Shown here one piece after another: positions 1-5,056 of a stretch of 5,056 nucleotides of DNA. Position numbers and translations under genes: made by a program. Origin of the DNA: Bacteroidota bacterium (GTDB taxonomy: Bacteria > Bacteroidota > Bacteroidia > Bacteroidales > Lentimicrobiaceae); the NCBI GenBank assembly GCA_023428585.1, contig JAEYXG010000355.1, positions 1 through 5,056 of the forward strand, read 5' to 3'. The notes under the pieces are model-generated. The model ran no database searches, had not been told where the DNA came from, and saw only the letters and a program-made list of their open reading frames with translations. Numbering within the stretch: the stretch's first letter is position 1; each line of letters opens with the position of its first letter.

Positions 1-122
1 GTATAGGAGGCAACAATTGACCAGCCGGTTGGTGCATTTGGCGCGACTTGTGCCTTGCCGGGTGATAGGGAAATGGAAAGAACAATCAGCATTAAGGAAA
101 CCAGGGTAAAAGGTGTTTTCAT
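1..122 (-). CDS. Exported protein, N-terminal fragment (runs off the left edge)
   Basis: The first 40 codons of a minus-strand gene are visible, starting at the ATG whose complement lies at 120-122. The product begins MKTPFTLVSLMLIVLSIS, a classic signal peptide with one Lys, a hydrophobic core at about residues 5-20, and a likely signal peptidase I site after GKA (residue 24), leaving Gln25 at +1. The mature protein begins QVAPNAPTGWSIVASY and is then cut by the window edge. Nothing in this short stretch allows a functional name. The protein is exported to the periplasm, outer membrane or outside. The start is supported by a Bacteroidota-type promoter about 50 bases upstream (170-200). The gene is divergent from the AraC regulator at 557-1366, a common arrangement for a regulator and its target, but 434 bases separate the two starts, so the link is only inferred. 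Confidence 0.8.
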   Translation of the reverse strand, partial: MKTPFTLVSLMLIVLSISLSPGKAQVAPNAPTGWSIVASY

Positions 123-143
123 GTTTCTACGGTGTTGGTTTGC

Positions 144-185
144 AACTTATACAGCACTAAAGTTATATAAAAATATAACTTATAC
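144..185. repeat. Palindrome plus 9-bp direct repeat overlapping the leftward promoter
   Basis: Bases 161-168 (agttatat) and 173-180 (atataact) form a perfect 8-bp inverted repeat around an aaaa centre. The motif aacttatac occurs at 144-152 and again, exactly, at 177-185, a 33-bp offset. The second copy and the palindrome's right arm overlap the -7 element of the predicted minus-strand promoter. The position suggests an operator, or an RNA hairpin at the very 5' end of the leader. The region is A/T-rich, so chance palindromes are not rare, and no binding protein can be assigned. Confidence 0.4.
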
Positions 186-200
186 TCCAAGTTTTGCAAA
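170..200 (-). promoter_or_regulatory. Bacteroidota-type promoter for the leftward exported-protein gene
   Basis: Read on the minus strand there is TTTG (200-197), a 19-base spacer, then TATATTTT (177-170). This matches the Bacteroides consensus TTTG-N19-21-TAnnTTTG at all but the last base. Transcription would start near 163, giving a leader of about 40 bases before the ATG at 122. The spacing and the near-complete match make this the best promoter in the window. Confidence 0.6.
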
Positions 201-516
201 TAAACTTGTAGTTCAGTATAATTTTAAGTAGAAATTCACCTGAAAAGATCAGCCCCTGTACCTGGAATCAATTGGAACAACTCCCTTGCCATGGCATCTC
301 AGGCTATAAAACGCCGGTATCTATTATTCATTTAATTTCAAAAAGGCAGCAACACTGCTCAAGCCTATGAGCATCATATTGCCGAACAGTCGTGATGACT
401 GGCAAGAGGCTGAAACAGAAGTATAAATATAGCAAAATATTTCCATATAAGCAAATATTCTGTTGATTTTTTCATCAATGCATGAATAGTGTCTTCTCTG
501 ATTGAACCTGATTTCA
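201..516. other. Long non-coding divergent region between the exported-protein gene and the AraC gene
   Basis: I see no convincing gene here. A 65-codon minus-strand frame covering 324-521 encodes a partly hydrophobic peptide, but it has no promoter, overlaps the AraC promoter and lacks any recognisable domain. Plus-strand frames are short and have no plausible start. What is visible is an A/T-rich stretch at 420-475 with two near-copies of agcaaatatt, and a small inverted repeat ttgat...atcaa (463-467 and 474-478). The region is best read as the regulatory space of two divergent genes. Confidence 0.5.
427..460. repeat. Two imperfect direct repeats upstream of the AraC gene
   Basis: Bases 427-442 (atatagcaaaatattt) and 445-460 (atataagcaaatattc) are near-copies about 18-19 bp apart, close to two helical turns. 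AraC-family dimers typically bind direct repeats spaced by about two turns, so this could be an operator. It lies about 70 bases upstream of the predicted start of araC-type transcription. Low complexity (A/T-rich) weakens the case. Confidence 0.35.
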
Positions 517-524
517 TACATTTG
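517..524 (+). promoter_or_regulatory. -7 box for the AraC-family regulator
   Basis: TACATTTG is an exact match to the Bacteroidota -7 consensus TAnnTTTG. No TTTG lies 19-21 bases upstream, so the -33 half is missing or degenerate, as may be expected of a regulated promoter. Transcription would begin near 531, giving a leader of about 26 bases to the ATG at 557 or about 11 bases to the GTG at 542. Confidence 0.4.
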
Positions 525-556
525 CCTGTGTAATCCATAATGTGGCAGGCGGCCGT

Positions 557-1366
557 ATGTTTAAGGTAGAGCATTTTAACAGCACAGAAGGAAATCACGA
601 CTGGCTTATACGTCAGTTCGAGATCTTTCACTTCAAGGAGTATTCACTTGAGGAGAAGTTTATTCCTCGTCCTGACATCTCCCTTGTATTCCATTTCAGG
701 GATGTTCCTCTCATTGTGGATAAGGTGAATATACAGCTTGAACCCTATTTCATAGCACCCATCATACCTCAGTCCATCGTATTAAAGTTTCATGGTGAGA
801 TGGACACCTTCATCGTAGCTTTCAAGCCCACCGTGATTTCACGTATTTTCGGGTTGAACCTTACACCCGTAGCCAAACGCAGCATAAGTCTTCCCCGCAA
901 CATCTTCTTTCCGCTATGGCAAACCCTTTCGGGGATGACCACCACCGAACAGCGCATTGGCTATTTTACTGATTTCATCTTCTCCCATCAGCAAACACCT
1001 TATATTCCTGATGAGATTGATGAACTTTACGATAAAATTGTAGAGAAGGGAACCACTACACTCCTTAAGGACATCATGCTGGAGTATAGTCACTGTTCCC
1101 GCACCCTTCAGCGCAATTTTATAAAACGCACGGGTGTAAGTCCCAAGACCCTCATGCGTATAGTACGATTTGACTTCCTCTGGTCGAAAATAAAGCAGGA
1201 AAATGCCATTGACTACCAGAACCTTGTTTTTGATGGCAATTACTTCGACCAATCACATCTGATCAACGATTTTAAAAGCATAATAGGCGAAACACCAAAC
1301 TATTTCTTTCACCGGAACCTACAGGTGGTCAAGATGTTTTCAGGAAAATCTGAAGGAAAAATGTGA
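557..1366 (+). CDS. AraC-family transcriptional regulator
   Basis: This is a cytoplasmic one-component DNA-binding regulator of 269 residues from the ATG at 557. A GTG at 542 would add five residues (MAGGR), but the ATG is preferred because it is the stronger codon and suits the -7 box at 517-524. Residues 1 to about 150 are the sensory/dimerisation half; they read as a beta-rich domain of the kind found in many Bacteroidota AraC proteins (inference). The C-terminal half from about residue 165 has the AraC double helix-turn-helix: RTLQR at 182-186, GVSPKT at 193-198, then the family signature YFDQSHLINDFK at 229-240 and GETPNYFF at 244-251. The ligand cannot be predicted. The gene lies between a divergent exported-protein gene and a downstream OmpA-family gene on the same strand; either, or its own promoter, may be its target. 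No clear terminator follows the TGA, only a T-run at 1374-1380. Confidence 0.93.
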   Translation: MFKVEHFNSTEGNHDWLIRQFEIFHFKEYSLEEKFIPRPDISLVFHFRDVPLIVDKVNIQLEPYFIAPIIPQSIVLKFHGEMDTFIVAFKPTVISRIFGLNLTPVAKRSISLPRNIFFPLWQTLSGMTTTEQRIGYFTDFIFSHQQTPYIPDEIDELYDKIVEKGTTTLLKDIMLEYSHCSRTLQRNFIKRTGVSPKTLMRIVRFDFLWSKIKQENAIDYQNLVFDGNYFDQSHLINDFKSIIGETPNYFFHRNLQVVKMFSGKSEGKM

Positions 1367-1405
1367 TTTGTCGTTTTTTTCCAATCATTGAATTTAACAC
1401 CTCTC

Positions 1406-1413
1406 TACATTTG
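1406..1413 (+). promoter_or_regulatory. -7 box for the OmpA-family gene
   Basis: TACATTTG exactly matches TAnnTTTG and is identical to the octamer ahead of the AraC gene at 517-524. No TTTG sits at the expected -33 distance; the nearest candidate (attg at 1387-1390) is only 15 bases away. The predicted start of transcription falls near 1420, inside the hairpin at 1415-1430, leaving a leader of about 46 bases rich in A and T near the start codon. Confidence 0.4.
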
Positions 1414-1414
1414 T

Positions 1415-1430
1415 TGCGTCGGGGGACGCA
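1415..1430 (+). promoter_or_regulatory. Compact GC-rich inverted repeat at the predicted transcription start
   Basis: TGCGTC-GGGG-GACGCA is a perfect 6-bp inverted repeat around four G residues, in an otherwise A/T-rich leader. It starts one base after the -7 box at 1406-1413, so it spans the expected +1. It could be an operator, or a 5' hairpin protecting the mRNA or affecting early elongation. It is not a classical terminator, since no T-run follows directly. Confidence 0.4.
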
Positions 1431-1465
1431 GGAAACGTTGTTTTAATAACTAAATACTTTTCATT

Positions 1466-2749
1466 ATGAATAAGTTAGCATACTTAATGGTCATGTTCCT
1501 GTTTTTTTATGCTCAGGTTGATGCTCAAACATGGGTGGAGAAAGTTGGCAAGAATGTAAAGGATAGAGCTGTAGGGCAGGTTGAGAATCGCATTGAGGAT
1601 AAAGCTGCGGAGGCTGTTGATAAGGGACTTGACAAAACGGAGGAGTCAGTGAAGAATTCGGACAAAAAGGGAAAAGCTGCAAAGGAATCGGACAAAGCAG
1701 AGGCTGAGGCTGAAGAGGATACAAGTAATGAAAATGGTGACAGTGGCAATACCAATAACGGGAAATCAAATTCATCTAAATCACAGCAGAAGCCTAAGAT
1801 GGGTTACACCAAATATGACTTTGTACCCGGTAATGAAGTGATTTTTGAAGACGACCTGAAAGGTGAACAGGTTGGAGAGTTCCCTTCCAAATGGGACCTT
1901 ATTGAAGGTGGTGCCGAAATTGCAACCGTTGATGGTGAAAACGTGATAGCTCTTGTAGGCTATACCTATATTACACCATTGTTCAGAAACCCGGCCGACA
2001 AATACCTGCCCGATGCATTCACACTGGAATATGACTTGCTGATTGATGAAAATGAAAAGGAGCACTTCATTGAATTTGTCGATGAGGGAGGAGATGATGT
2101 GGTTAGTTCCAGTTTTTGGACAAGCTCCAATGTATATAACTTCTCATGGAATCTGCACACCAGCAGTGAACGCAGTGGTAGTGAAACATTCGATAACAGT
2201 CAGGGCTGGCATCATTGCGCCATTTCATTCAACCAGCGTGCCATGAAAATATATATGGATGAAAAGCGGGTGGCCAATATACCCAACATCACGGCAAAGC
2301 TCTCAACCGTTAGGTTTTTTGCCCGTGGCGGAAATGACAACAGCATGTTCCACATCAAGAATATTCGTATAGCCAAAGGTGCAGTTCCACTGTATGATAA
2401 ACTGATGACTGATGGCAAGATTATAACCTATGGAATAACCTTCGATGTAGGGAAGTCAACTATAAAACCCCAATCCATGGGTACCATAAACGAGATATTT
2501 GCCCTGATGCAGAAATACCCTGATTTAAAGTTCTCGGTTGAAGGACATACTGACAATACCGGAAATGCAGCATTAAATCAGAAACTATCGGAAGAAAGGG
2601 CTCAGGCTGTTTGTGCAAAGCTTCAGCAGTTGGGTATTGCTGCTGACCGGCTTACGGCTAAGGGGCATGGCTTAAGCAAGCCAATAGACACGAACGACAC
2701 ATCAGAAGGCAGGGCCAAAAACCGCCGTGTTGAATTCGTGAAAAAGTAA
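1466..2749 (+). CDS. Secreted OmpA-family peptidoglycan-binding protein with a LamG-like domain
   Basis: The 427-residue product should sit in the periplasm or at the outer membrane and bind peptidoglycan through its C-terminus. A signal peptide covers residues 1-20, with cleavage at VDA|Q21. Residues 23-110 are low-complexity, highly charged and probably helical (repeated Lys/Glu/Asp/Ala, then an Asn/Ser/Gly-rich linker). Residues about 117-305 look like a concanavalin/laminin-G-like beta sandwich, including the typical GWHHCAISFNQRAMKIYMD segment at 247-265. Residues about 318-427 are the OmpA/MotB domain: GHTDNTG at 360-366, LSEERA at 374-379 and NRRVEF at 419-424. Asp363 and Arg378 match the two residues that hold diaminopimelate in OmpA domains. 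There is no N-terminal beta-barrel, so this is not a classical OmpA porin. The start is fixed by an in-frame TAA at 1451-1453 with no ATG between. It is probably co-transcribed with the gene at 2813-3877. Confidence 0.92.
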   Translation: MNKLAYLMVMFLFFYAQVDAQTWVEKVGKNVKDRAVGQVENRIEDKAAEAVDKGLDKTEESVKNSDKKGKAAKESDKAEAEAEEDTSNENGDSGNTNNGKSNSSKSQQKPKMGYTKYDFVPGNEVIFEDDLKGEQVGEFPSKWDLIEGGAEIATVDGENVIALVGYTYITPLFRNPADKYLPDAFTLEYDLLIDENEKEHFIEFVDEGGDDVVSSSFWTSSNVYNFSWNLHTSSERSGSETFDNSQGWHHCAISFNQRAMKIYMDEKRVANIPNITAKLSTVRFFARGGNDNSMFHIKNIRIAKGAVPLYDKLMTDGKIITYGITFDVGKSTIKPQSMGTINEIFALMQKYPDLKFSVEGHTDNTGNAALNQKLSEERAQAVCAKLQQLGIAADRLTAKGHGLSKPIDTNDTSEGRAKNRRVEFVKK

Positions 2750-2812
2750 ACGATTACTGTCAAAGCAACGAACCCCGATGCATCAATCTTTCAAATGCCT
2801 GATAAGTAGCAG

Positions 2813-3877
2813 ATGAGAAAGCTGGATTTAGTTTGTATAATCTTGATTTTGATGCCTCTGGTAGGTTGGTCACAAGAGAATAAACAATATACTGACCAGG
2901 TTACAATTGAGGAAGGAGTTTCTTTCCTTCCATTCCGAAGAGGCGAAGTAATAAGGAAAATAGCCGGCGCTAGCAATAATCCCCCGGCGCAGTGTTTTCC
3001 TGTCTTCGCCACCTTTCGGGAATTCAACCCGCCTCAGGGATTCCGGCTAAAGGTATATGGAACTGATAGTTATATGGATTTATTGGCAGAGCCTTATATC
3101 AAGGAAGGTCAGGAGGTCTATACCAAGGGAGGTTCGTCGCTCACACTTTACTTCAATGATCCCTCCAAACTGTTTCACCTTTCTGTGGTCGGTGATATTT
3201 ACATCGAACCAGTGAAAACAGTCGAGTTTAATGGTTGCCCTGTTTATTTTAACGGGCAATATGAAACCACAGTAATCGCTAATAAGCAGATGCCGTTGTA
3301 TAACCGGGTCACGAAGCAGCAATACTTGGAAGCACTGATCAAAGAAGCGCAAAAAAATCAAGGTGGCTCAGAACAGGTGTCTATTGAGGATAATATAAAT
3401 GAGATGGAGAAAGCCTACCGGTTGTTGCTGGAAACAGACCAGGCAGCCGCTGCTGAGTTTAAGCAGGGCATGGATGATTATATTGCCACATTACGGGAAG
3501 AACAGCCCGCTACTGATATGGTTACCATGCTACGGAATGAATTGAGCGATCTCTCACCGGCCGAATTAAAGGAATATGCCTATTATGATGTCAGTGCCAT
3601 GGAGCGGTATGGTAATTTATCGGGATTGGTGCCTAACAGCGAAAAGGATAATGCTACAGCTCTTGTGCGCCCTAACTATAGGCTGGTAGAGAAAAACAAC
3701 CCCAACATTCAGCTGATAATCCTTCGGTGGAACCTGTCAACATCTGAACATGATTCCTCAGCCCCACGCCTCTTTACAAGCCAGAAAACATCAGGATATG
3801 CCCTTGCCGATCAGCAGCTGGTAACACTTTACCACCATACGGAGATATGGAACCGGATAATCAACCTGGTCAGATAA
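2813..3877 (+). CDS. Exported protein of unknown function
   Basis: I do not recognise a characterised family. The 354-residue product starts with a signal peptide (hydrophobic residues 6-17, likely cut at GWS|Q21). The first part of the mature protein (about 30-165) appears beta-rich and has its only two cysteines, Cys61 and Cys142, which could pair as a disulfide in the periplasm. Residues 163-230 (from YNRVTKQQYLEAL) and 236-265 are predicted mainly helical, with acidic and Ala-rich heptad-like stretches. Residues about 282-306 (VRPNYRLVEKNNPNIQLIIL within them) return to beta character. No catalytic motif, lipobox or transmembrane segment after the signal peptide is visible. An in-frame TAG at 2807-2809 fixes the start. 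The 63-base gap after the OmpA-family gene has no -7 box, so the two genes are probably one operon and this protein may act in the same envelope process. Confidence 0.85.
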   Translation: MRKLDLVCIILILMPLVGWSQENKQYTDQVTIEEGVSFLPFRRGEVIRKIAGASNNPPAQCFPVFATFREFNPPQGFRLKVYGTDSYMDLLAEPYIKEGQEVYTKGGSSLTLYFNDPSKLFHLSVVGDIYIEPVKTVEFNGCPVYFNGQYETTVIANKQMPLYNRVTKQQYLEALIKEAQKNQGGSEQVSIEDNINEMEKAYRLLLETDQAAAAEFKQGMDDYIATLREEQPATDMVTMLRNELSDLSPAELKEYAYYDVSAMERYGNLSGLVPNSEKDNATALVRPNYRLVEKNNPNIQLIILRWNLSTSEHDSSAPRLFTSQKTSGYALADQQLVTLYHHTEIWNRIINLVR

Positions 3878-3910
3878 ACAGATAATGATTTGCTTTGGAT
3901 TGCAGCTTTT

Positions 3911-3940
3911 ATTGTCCGGTTAATATTTTTCCTAACTTTG
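3911..3940 (+). promoter_or_regulatory. Promoter for the small exported-protein gene
   Basis: ATTG (3911-3914), an 18-base spacer and TAACTTTG (3933-3940) give a perfect -7 box and a three-of-four -33 box, with spacing one base shorter than usual. Transcription would start near 3947, leaving a rather long leader of about 118 bases before the ATG at 4065. This indicates that the 4065-4694 gene can be expressed separately from the OmpA-family pair. Confidence 0.45.
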
Positions 3941-4064
3941 AAATGAGATTTTCATCCCTGTTTGTGGCATGAGCAAACAAAATGGGGAGGTGAACCTCGC
4001 ACCATAAAGCAGTGGCATCATCAACACAAAACTGACCAATTGCGGCAGGAACTCTAATAACTGT

Positions 4065-4694
4065 ATGAAAACCAAATATATATTGTTGCTATATTTCTTT
4101 ATGTTTTCAGCAGGTGAAGTATTTTCGCAAGCAAGTCCTATAACTCGTAAGCACTTGAGGCAGGTCATCCACGAAGGAAGGCAAGATAGCGATTACAATT
4201 ATTTTTCCATGGTGGGATGCAATGAAGACAGTTTGTATTTTACTGCCGATACCATTCACTTTTACGATAATGCTCAATTTTTTGACCAGATAGGCATCTG
4301 CTGTGAATTTGTAGAATGGGAGTTAATAGGAAGCAACCTTTTACGGCAGCAGGAACCACAAACCTGCCTGGAGCCCTCCAGTGTTGAGATATCCACTAGG
4401 CGGTACTATAATTACAGGATAAAAAGGCGGGGGGGCGATGTCTACTTCCAGCTATTGGATCAGAAGAATCCCGTATCAACCTTCAGGCTAGCCAACATAG
4501 AATATATAGAGTTGGCCGATCAGGTGCCCTGTACAGCAATAACGCTGGTGAGAGTGAAGGGAGCATCAATGAAGCCTATGTTAAAAGAGCGGCAGCCAAA
4601 AAAGCCGCGAAAATTCATGAGAGATAAGCCGGTTATCATGAAGATGGAAAGTAAATCTCCTGTGATTCCTATGCTATTGATGATAGAAAAGTAG
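4065..4694 (+). CDS. Small exported protein, probable lipocalin-like beta domain
   Basis: The 209-residue product has a signal peptide (residues 5-16 hydrophobic, likely cut at VFS|Q22). Residues about 45-150 alternate hydrophobic and polar residues as in beta strands, and contain a CC pair (Cys79-Cys80, in GICCEFVEWEL) and Cys101 in QTCLEPSS. This resembles small exported lipocalin-like proteins of Bacteroidota; the resemblance is from memory of the pattern and is an inference. The last 55 residues are unlike the rest: no beta pattern, many Lys, and nine Met between residues 169 and 207. Over 4412-4624 the -1 frame is also open, and a G7 tract at 4429-4435 (codons 122-124) offers a slippage point, so the natural C-terminus may be in the other frame, or the gene may be frameshifted. 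It is expressed from its own promoter and converges on the NifX-like gene. Confidence 0.75.
   Translation: MKTKYILLLYFFMFSAGEVFSQASPITRKHLRQVIHEGRQDSDYNYFSMVGCNEDSLYFTADTIHFYDNAQFFDQIGICCEFVEWELIGSNLLRQQEPQTCLEPSSVEISTRRYYNYRIKRRGGDVYFQLLDQKNPVSTFRLANIEYIELADQVPCTAITLVRVKGASMKPMLKERQPKKPRKFMRDKPVIMKMESKSPVIPMLLMIEK
4429..4436 (+). other. G7 homopolymer with a slippery-type heptamer inside the 4065-4694 gene
   Basis: Seven G residues (4429-4435) are followed by C. In the gene's frame the codons are CGG GGG GGC, so 4430-4436 reads G GGG GGC, which fits the X XXY YYZ pattern used in -1 ribosomal frameshifting. The -1 frame is open from 4412 to the TAA at 4625-4627. Replication slippage or a sequencing length error at the same tract would give the same frame change. 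Confidence 0.35.
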
Positions 4695-4728
4695 AATGTT
4701 CAAAAACCAGCTCTCAGCCGGGTGAAAA

Positions 4729-4750
4729 GTAAGATATTCCAAAGTCTTAC
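4729..4750. terminator. Possible bidirectional transcription terminator or hairpin
   Basis: GTAAGA (4729-4734) and TCTTAC (4745-4750) form a perfect 6-bp inverted repeat with a 10-base loop, lying between two convergent genes (ending at 4694 and 4803). The position suits a shared terminator, but the stem is weak and no T-run follows on either strand, so the call is tentative. Confidence 0.25.
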
Positions 4751-4802
4751 CTCAAGCAGAGAGGAGAGAATATACGAGAGTTTATCTTCTTAACCACAAC
4801 TT

Positions 4803-5056
4803 TCAATGGTTGCACACATGGCCTTCACCATGGTTTTCATGCTGATGACATCCTACCCCTGAATCTTCAATAGCACCCTTAAGGTAAGATTCCACCAATT
4901 GATGAATATCACCCGAACAACCGCGGAAAACTTGAATACCGTTATTTTGAAGCACATTAAGGGCCCCTTCGCCCATGTTGCCTGCGAGCATTACAGTAAC
5001 CCCTTTTTCTCTAAGGATGGCAGCTATATTACTTTTGCAGCCACACCCTTGTGGAG
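4803..5056 (-). CDS. NifX/NifB-like dinitrogenase iron-molybdenum cofactor family protein (5' end cut by window)
   Basis: The C-terminal 83 residues of a minus-strand gene are visible, entering from the right edge and ending with the TGA complementary to 4803-4805. The frame continues upstream of the internal Met at 4989-4991 as PQGCGCKSNIAAILREKG, so that Met is not the start. The sequence has the family's recognisable GCGC...IA...L...GV, LAGNMGEGALNVL and GI.V.RGCSGDI blocks. Family members of about 110-130 residues adopt the NifX/NafY fold, which binds iron-molybdenum cofactor or its precursors in nitrogen fixers; many anaerobes have similar stand-alone proteins of uncertain role, likely in Fe-S or metal handling. 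After the domain comes a Cys/His-rich tail (GCHQHENHGEGHVCNH: five His, two Cys), a likely metal-binding site. No nif genes are in view, so a nitrogenase role is not supported. About 30-40 N-terminal residues are missing. Confidence 0.85.
   Translation of the reverse strand, partial: PQGCGCKSNIAAILREKGVTVMLAGNMGEGALNVLQNNGIQVFRGCSGDIHQLVESYLKGAIEDSGVGCHQHENHGEGHVCNH

Noticed and set aside
463..478. Small inverted repeat ttgat...atcaa near the AraC promoter, considered as a terminator for the leftward side.
   Set aside because: A 5-bp A/T-rich stem is too weak, and no gene ends near it on either strand.
324..521. A 65-codon minus-strand frame with hydrophobic stretches that might be a small membrane protein.
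   Set aside because: It has no promoter, its start sits inside the AraC -7 box, no domain is recognisable, and an overlapping minus-strand frame at 374-631 is equally open, so openness alone means little here.
1525..1775. Long minus-strand frames opposite the charged N-terminal region of the OmpA-family gene.
   Set aside because: They arise from the biased Lys/Glu/Ala codons on the plus strand; the encoded Ser/Pro/Cys-rich peptides have no domain or start signal.
3943..4007. Two tiny frames (9 and 12 codons) overlapping by ATGA in the leader of the 4065-4694 gene, with a 6-bp inverted repeat tgtttg...caaaca at 3959-3979, as a possible leader-peptide attenuator.
   Set aside because: The first ATG lies at or before the predicted transcription start, the peptides show no regulatory codon run, and no competing terminator hairpin is visible.
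4803..4991. Treating the Met at 4989-4991 as the true start of a 62-residue protein.
   Set aside because: The frame stays open to the window edge and the extra 21 residues contain the conserved GCGC...IA...L block of the NifX-like family, so the gene begins outside the window.

Overview
The window looks like a piece of a Bacteroidota chromosome, probably an environmental anaerobe of the Bacteroidales/Marinilabiliales kind. Four points support this. There are no Shine-Dalgarno sequences ahead of the genes, and the leaders are A/T-rich. Several intergenic regions carry the Bacteroidota-type -7 element TAnnTTTG. Each of the four exported proteins has a signal peptide whose likely cleavage site leaves glutamine at +1. 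One partial gene belongs to the NifX/NifB-like iron-molybdenum-cofactor family common in anaerobes. The lineage is an inference; no rRNA or other marker is present.

Layout. Bases 1-122 (minus strand) hold the first 40 codons of an exported protein that runs off the left edge, with a good TTTG-N19-TATATTTT promoter at 170-200 overlapping a perfect inverted repeat. Bases 123-541 are a long divergent regulatory region with a pair of imperfect direct repeats (427-460). Bases 557-1366 (plus) encode an AraC-family transcriptional regulator. After a 99-base gap with a -7 box and a compact hairpin come 1466-2749 (a secreted OmpA-family peptidoglycan-binding protein with a central LamG/concanavalin-like domain) and, 63 bases later, 2813-3877 (an exported protein of unknown function), probably one transcript. 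A separate promoter near 3911-3940 precedes 4065-4694, a small exported protein with a CC...C motif that I read as a lipocalin-like beta domain. Its G7 tract and second long open frame raise the possibility of a frameshift. Facing it from the right edge (minus, 4803-5056) is the C-terminal 83 residues of a NifX/NifB-like protein with a Cys/His-rich tail.

How the genes fit together. The centre of the window is a cell-envelope cluster: a one-component AraC regulator followed by periplasmic or outer-membrane-associated proteins, one of which should bind peptidoglycan. The regulator may control its divergent neighbour, the downstream cluster, or both; the repeats near the promoters make this plausible but the sequence does not prove it. 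The NifX-like gene is convergent and probably unrelated in function. I saw no tRNA, rRNA, CRISPR array, transposase or phage gene, and no clearly new multi-gene system.
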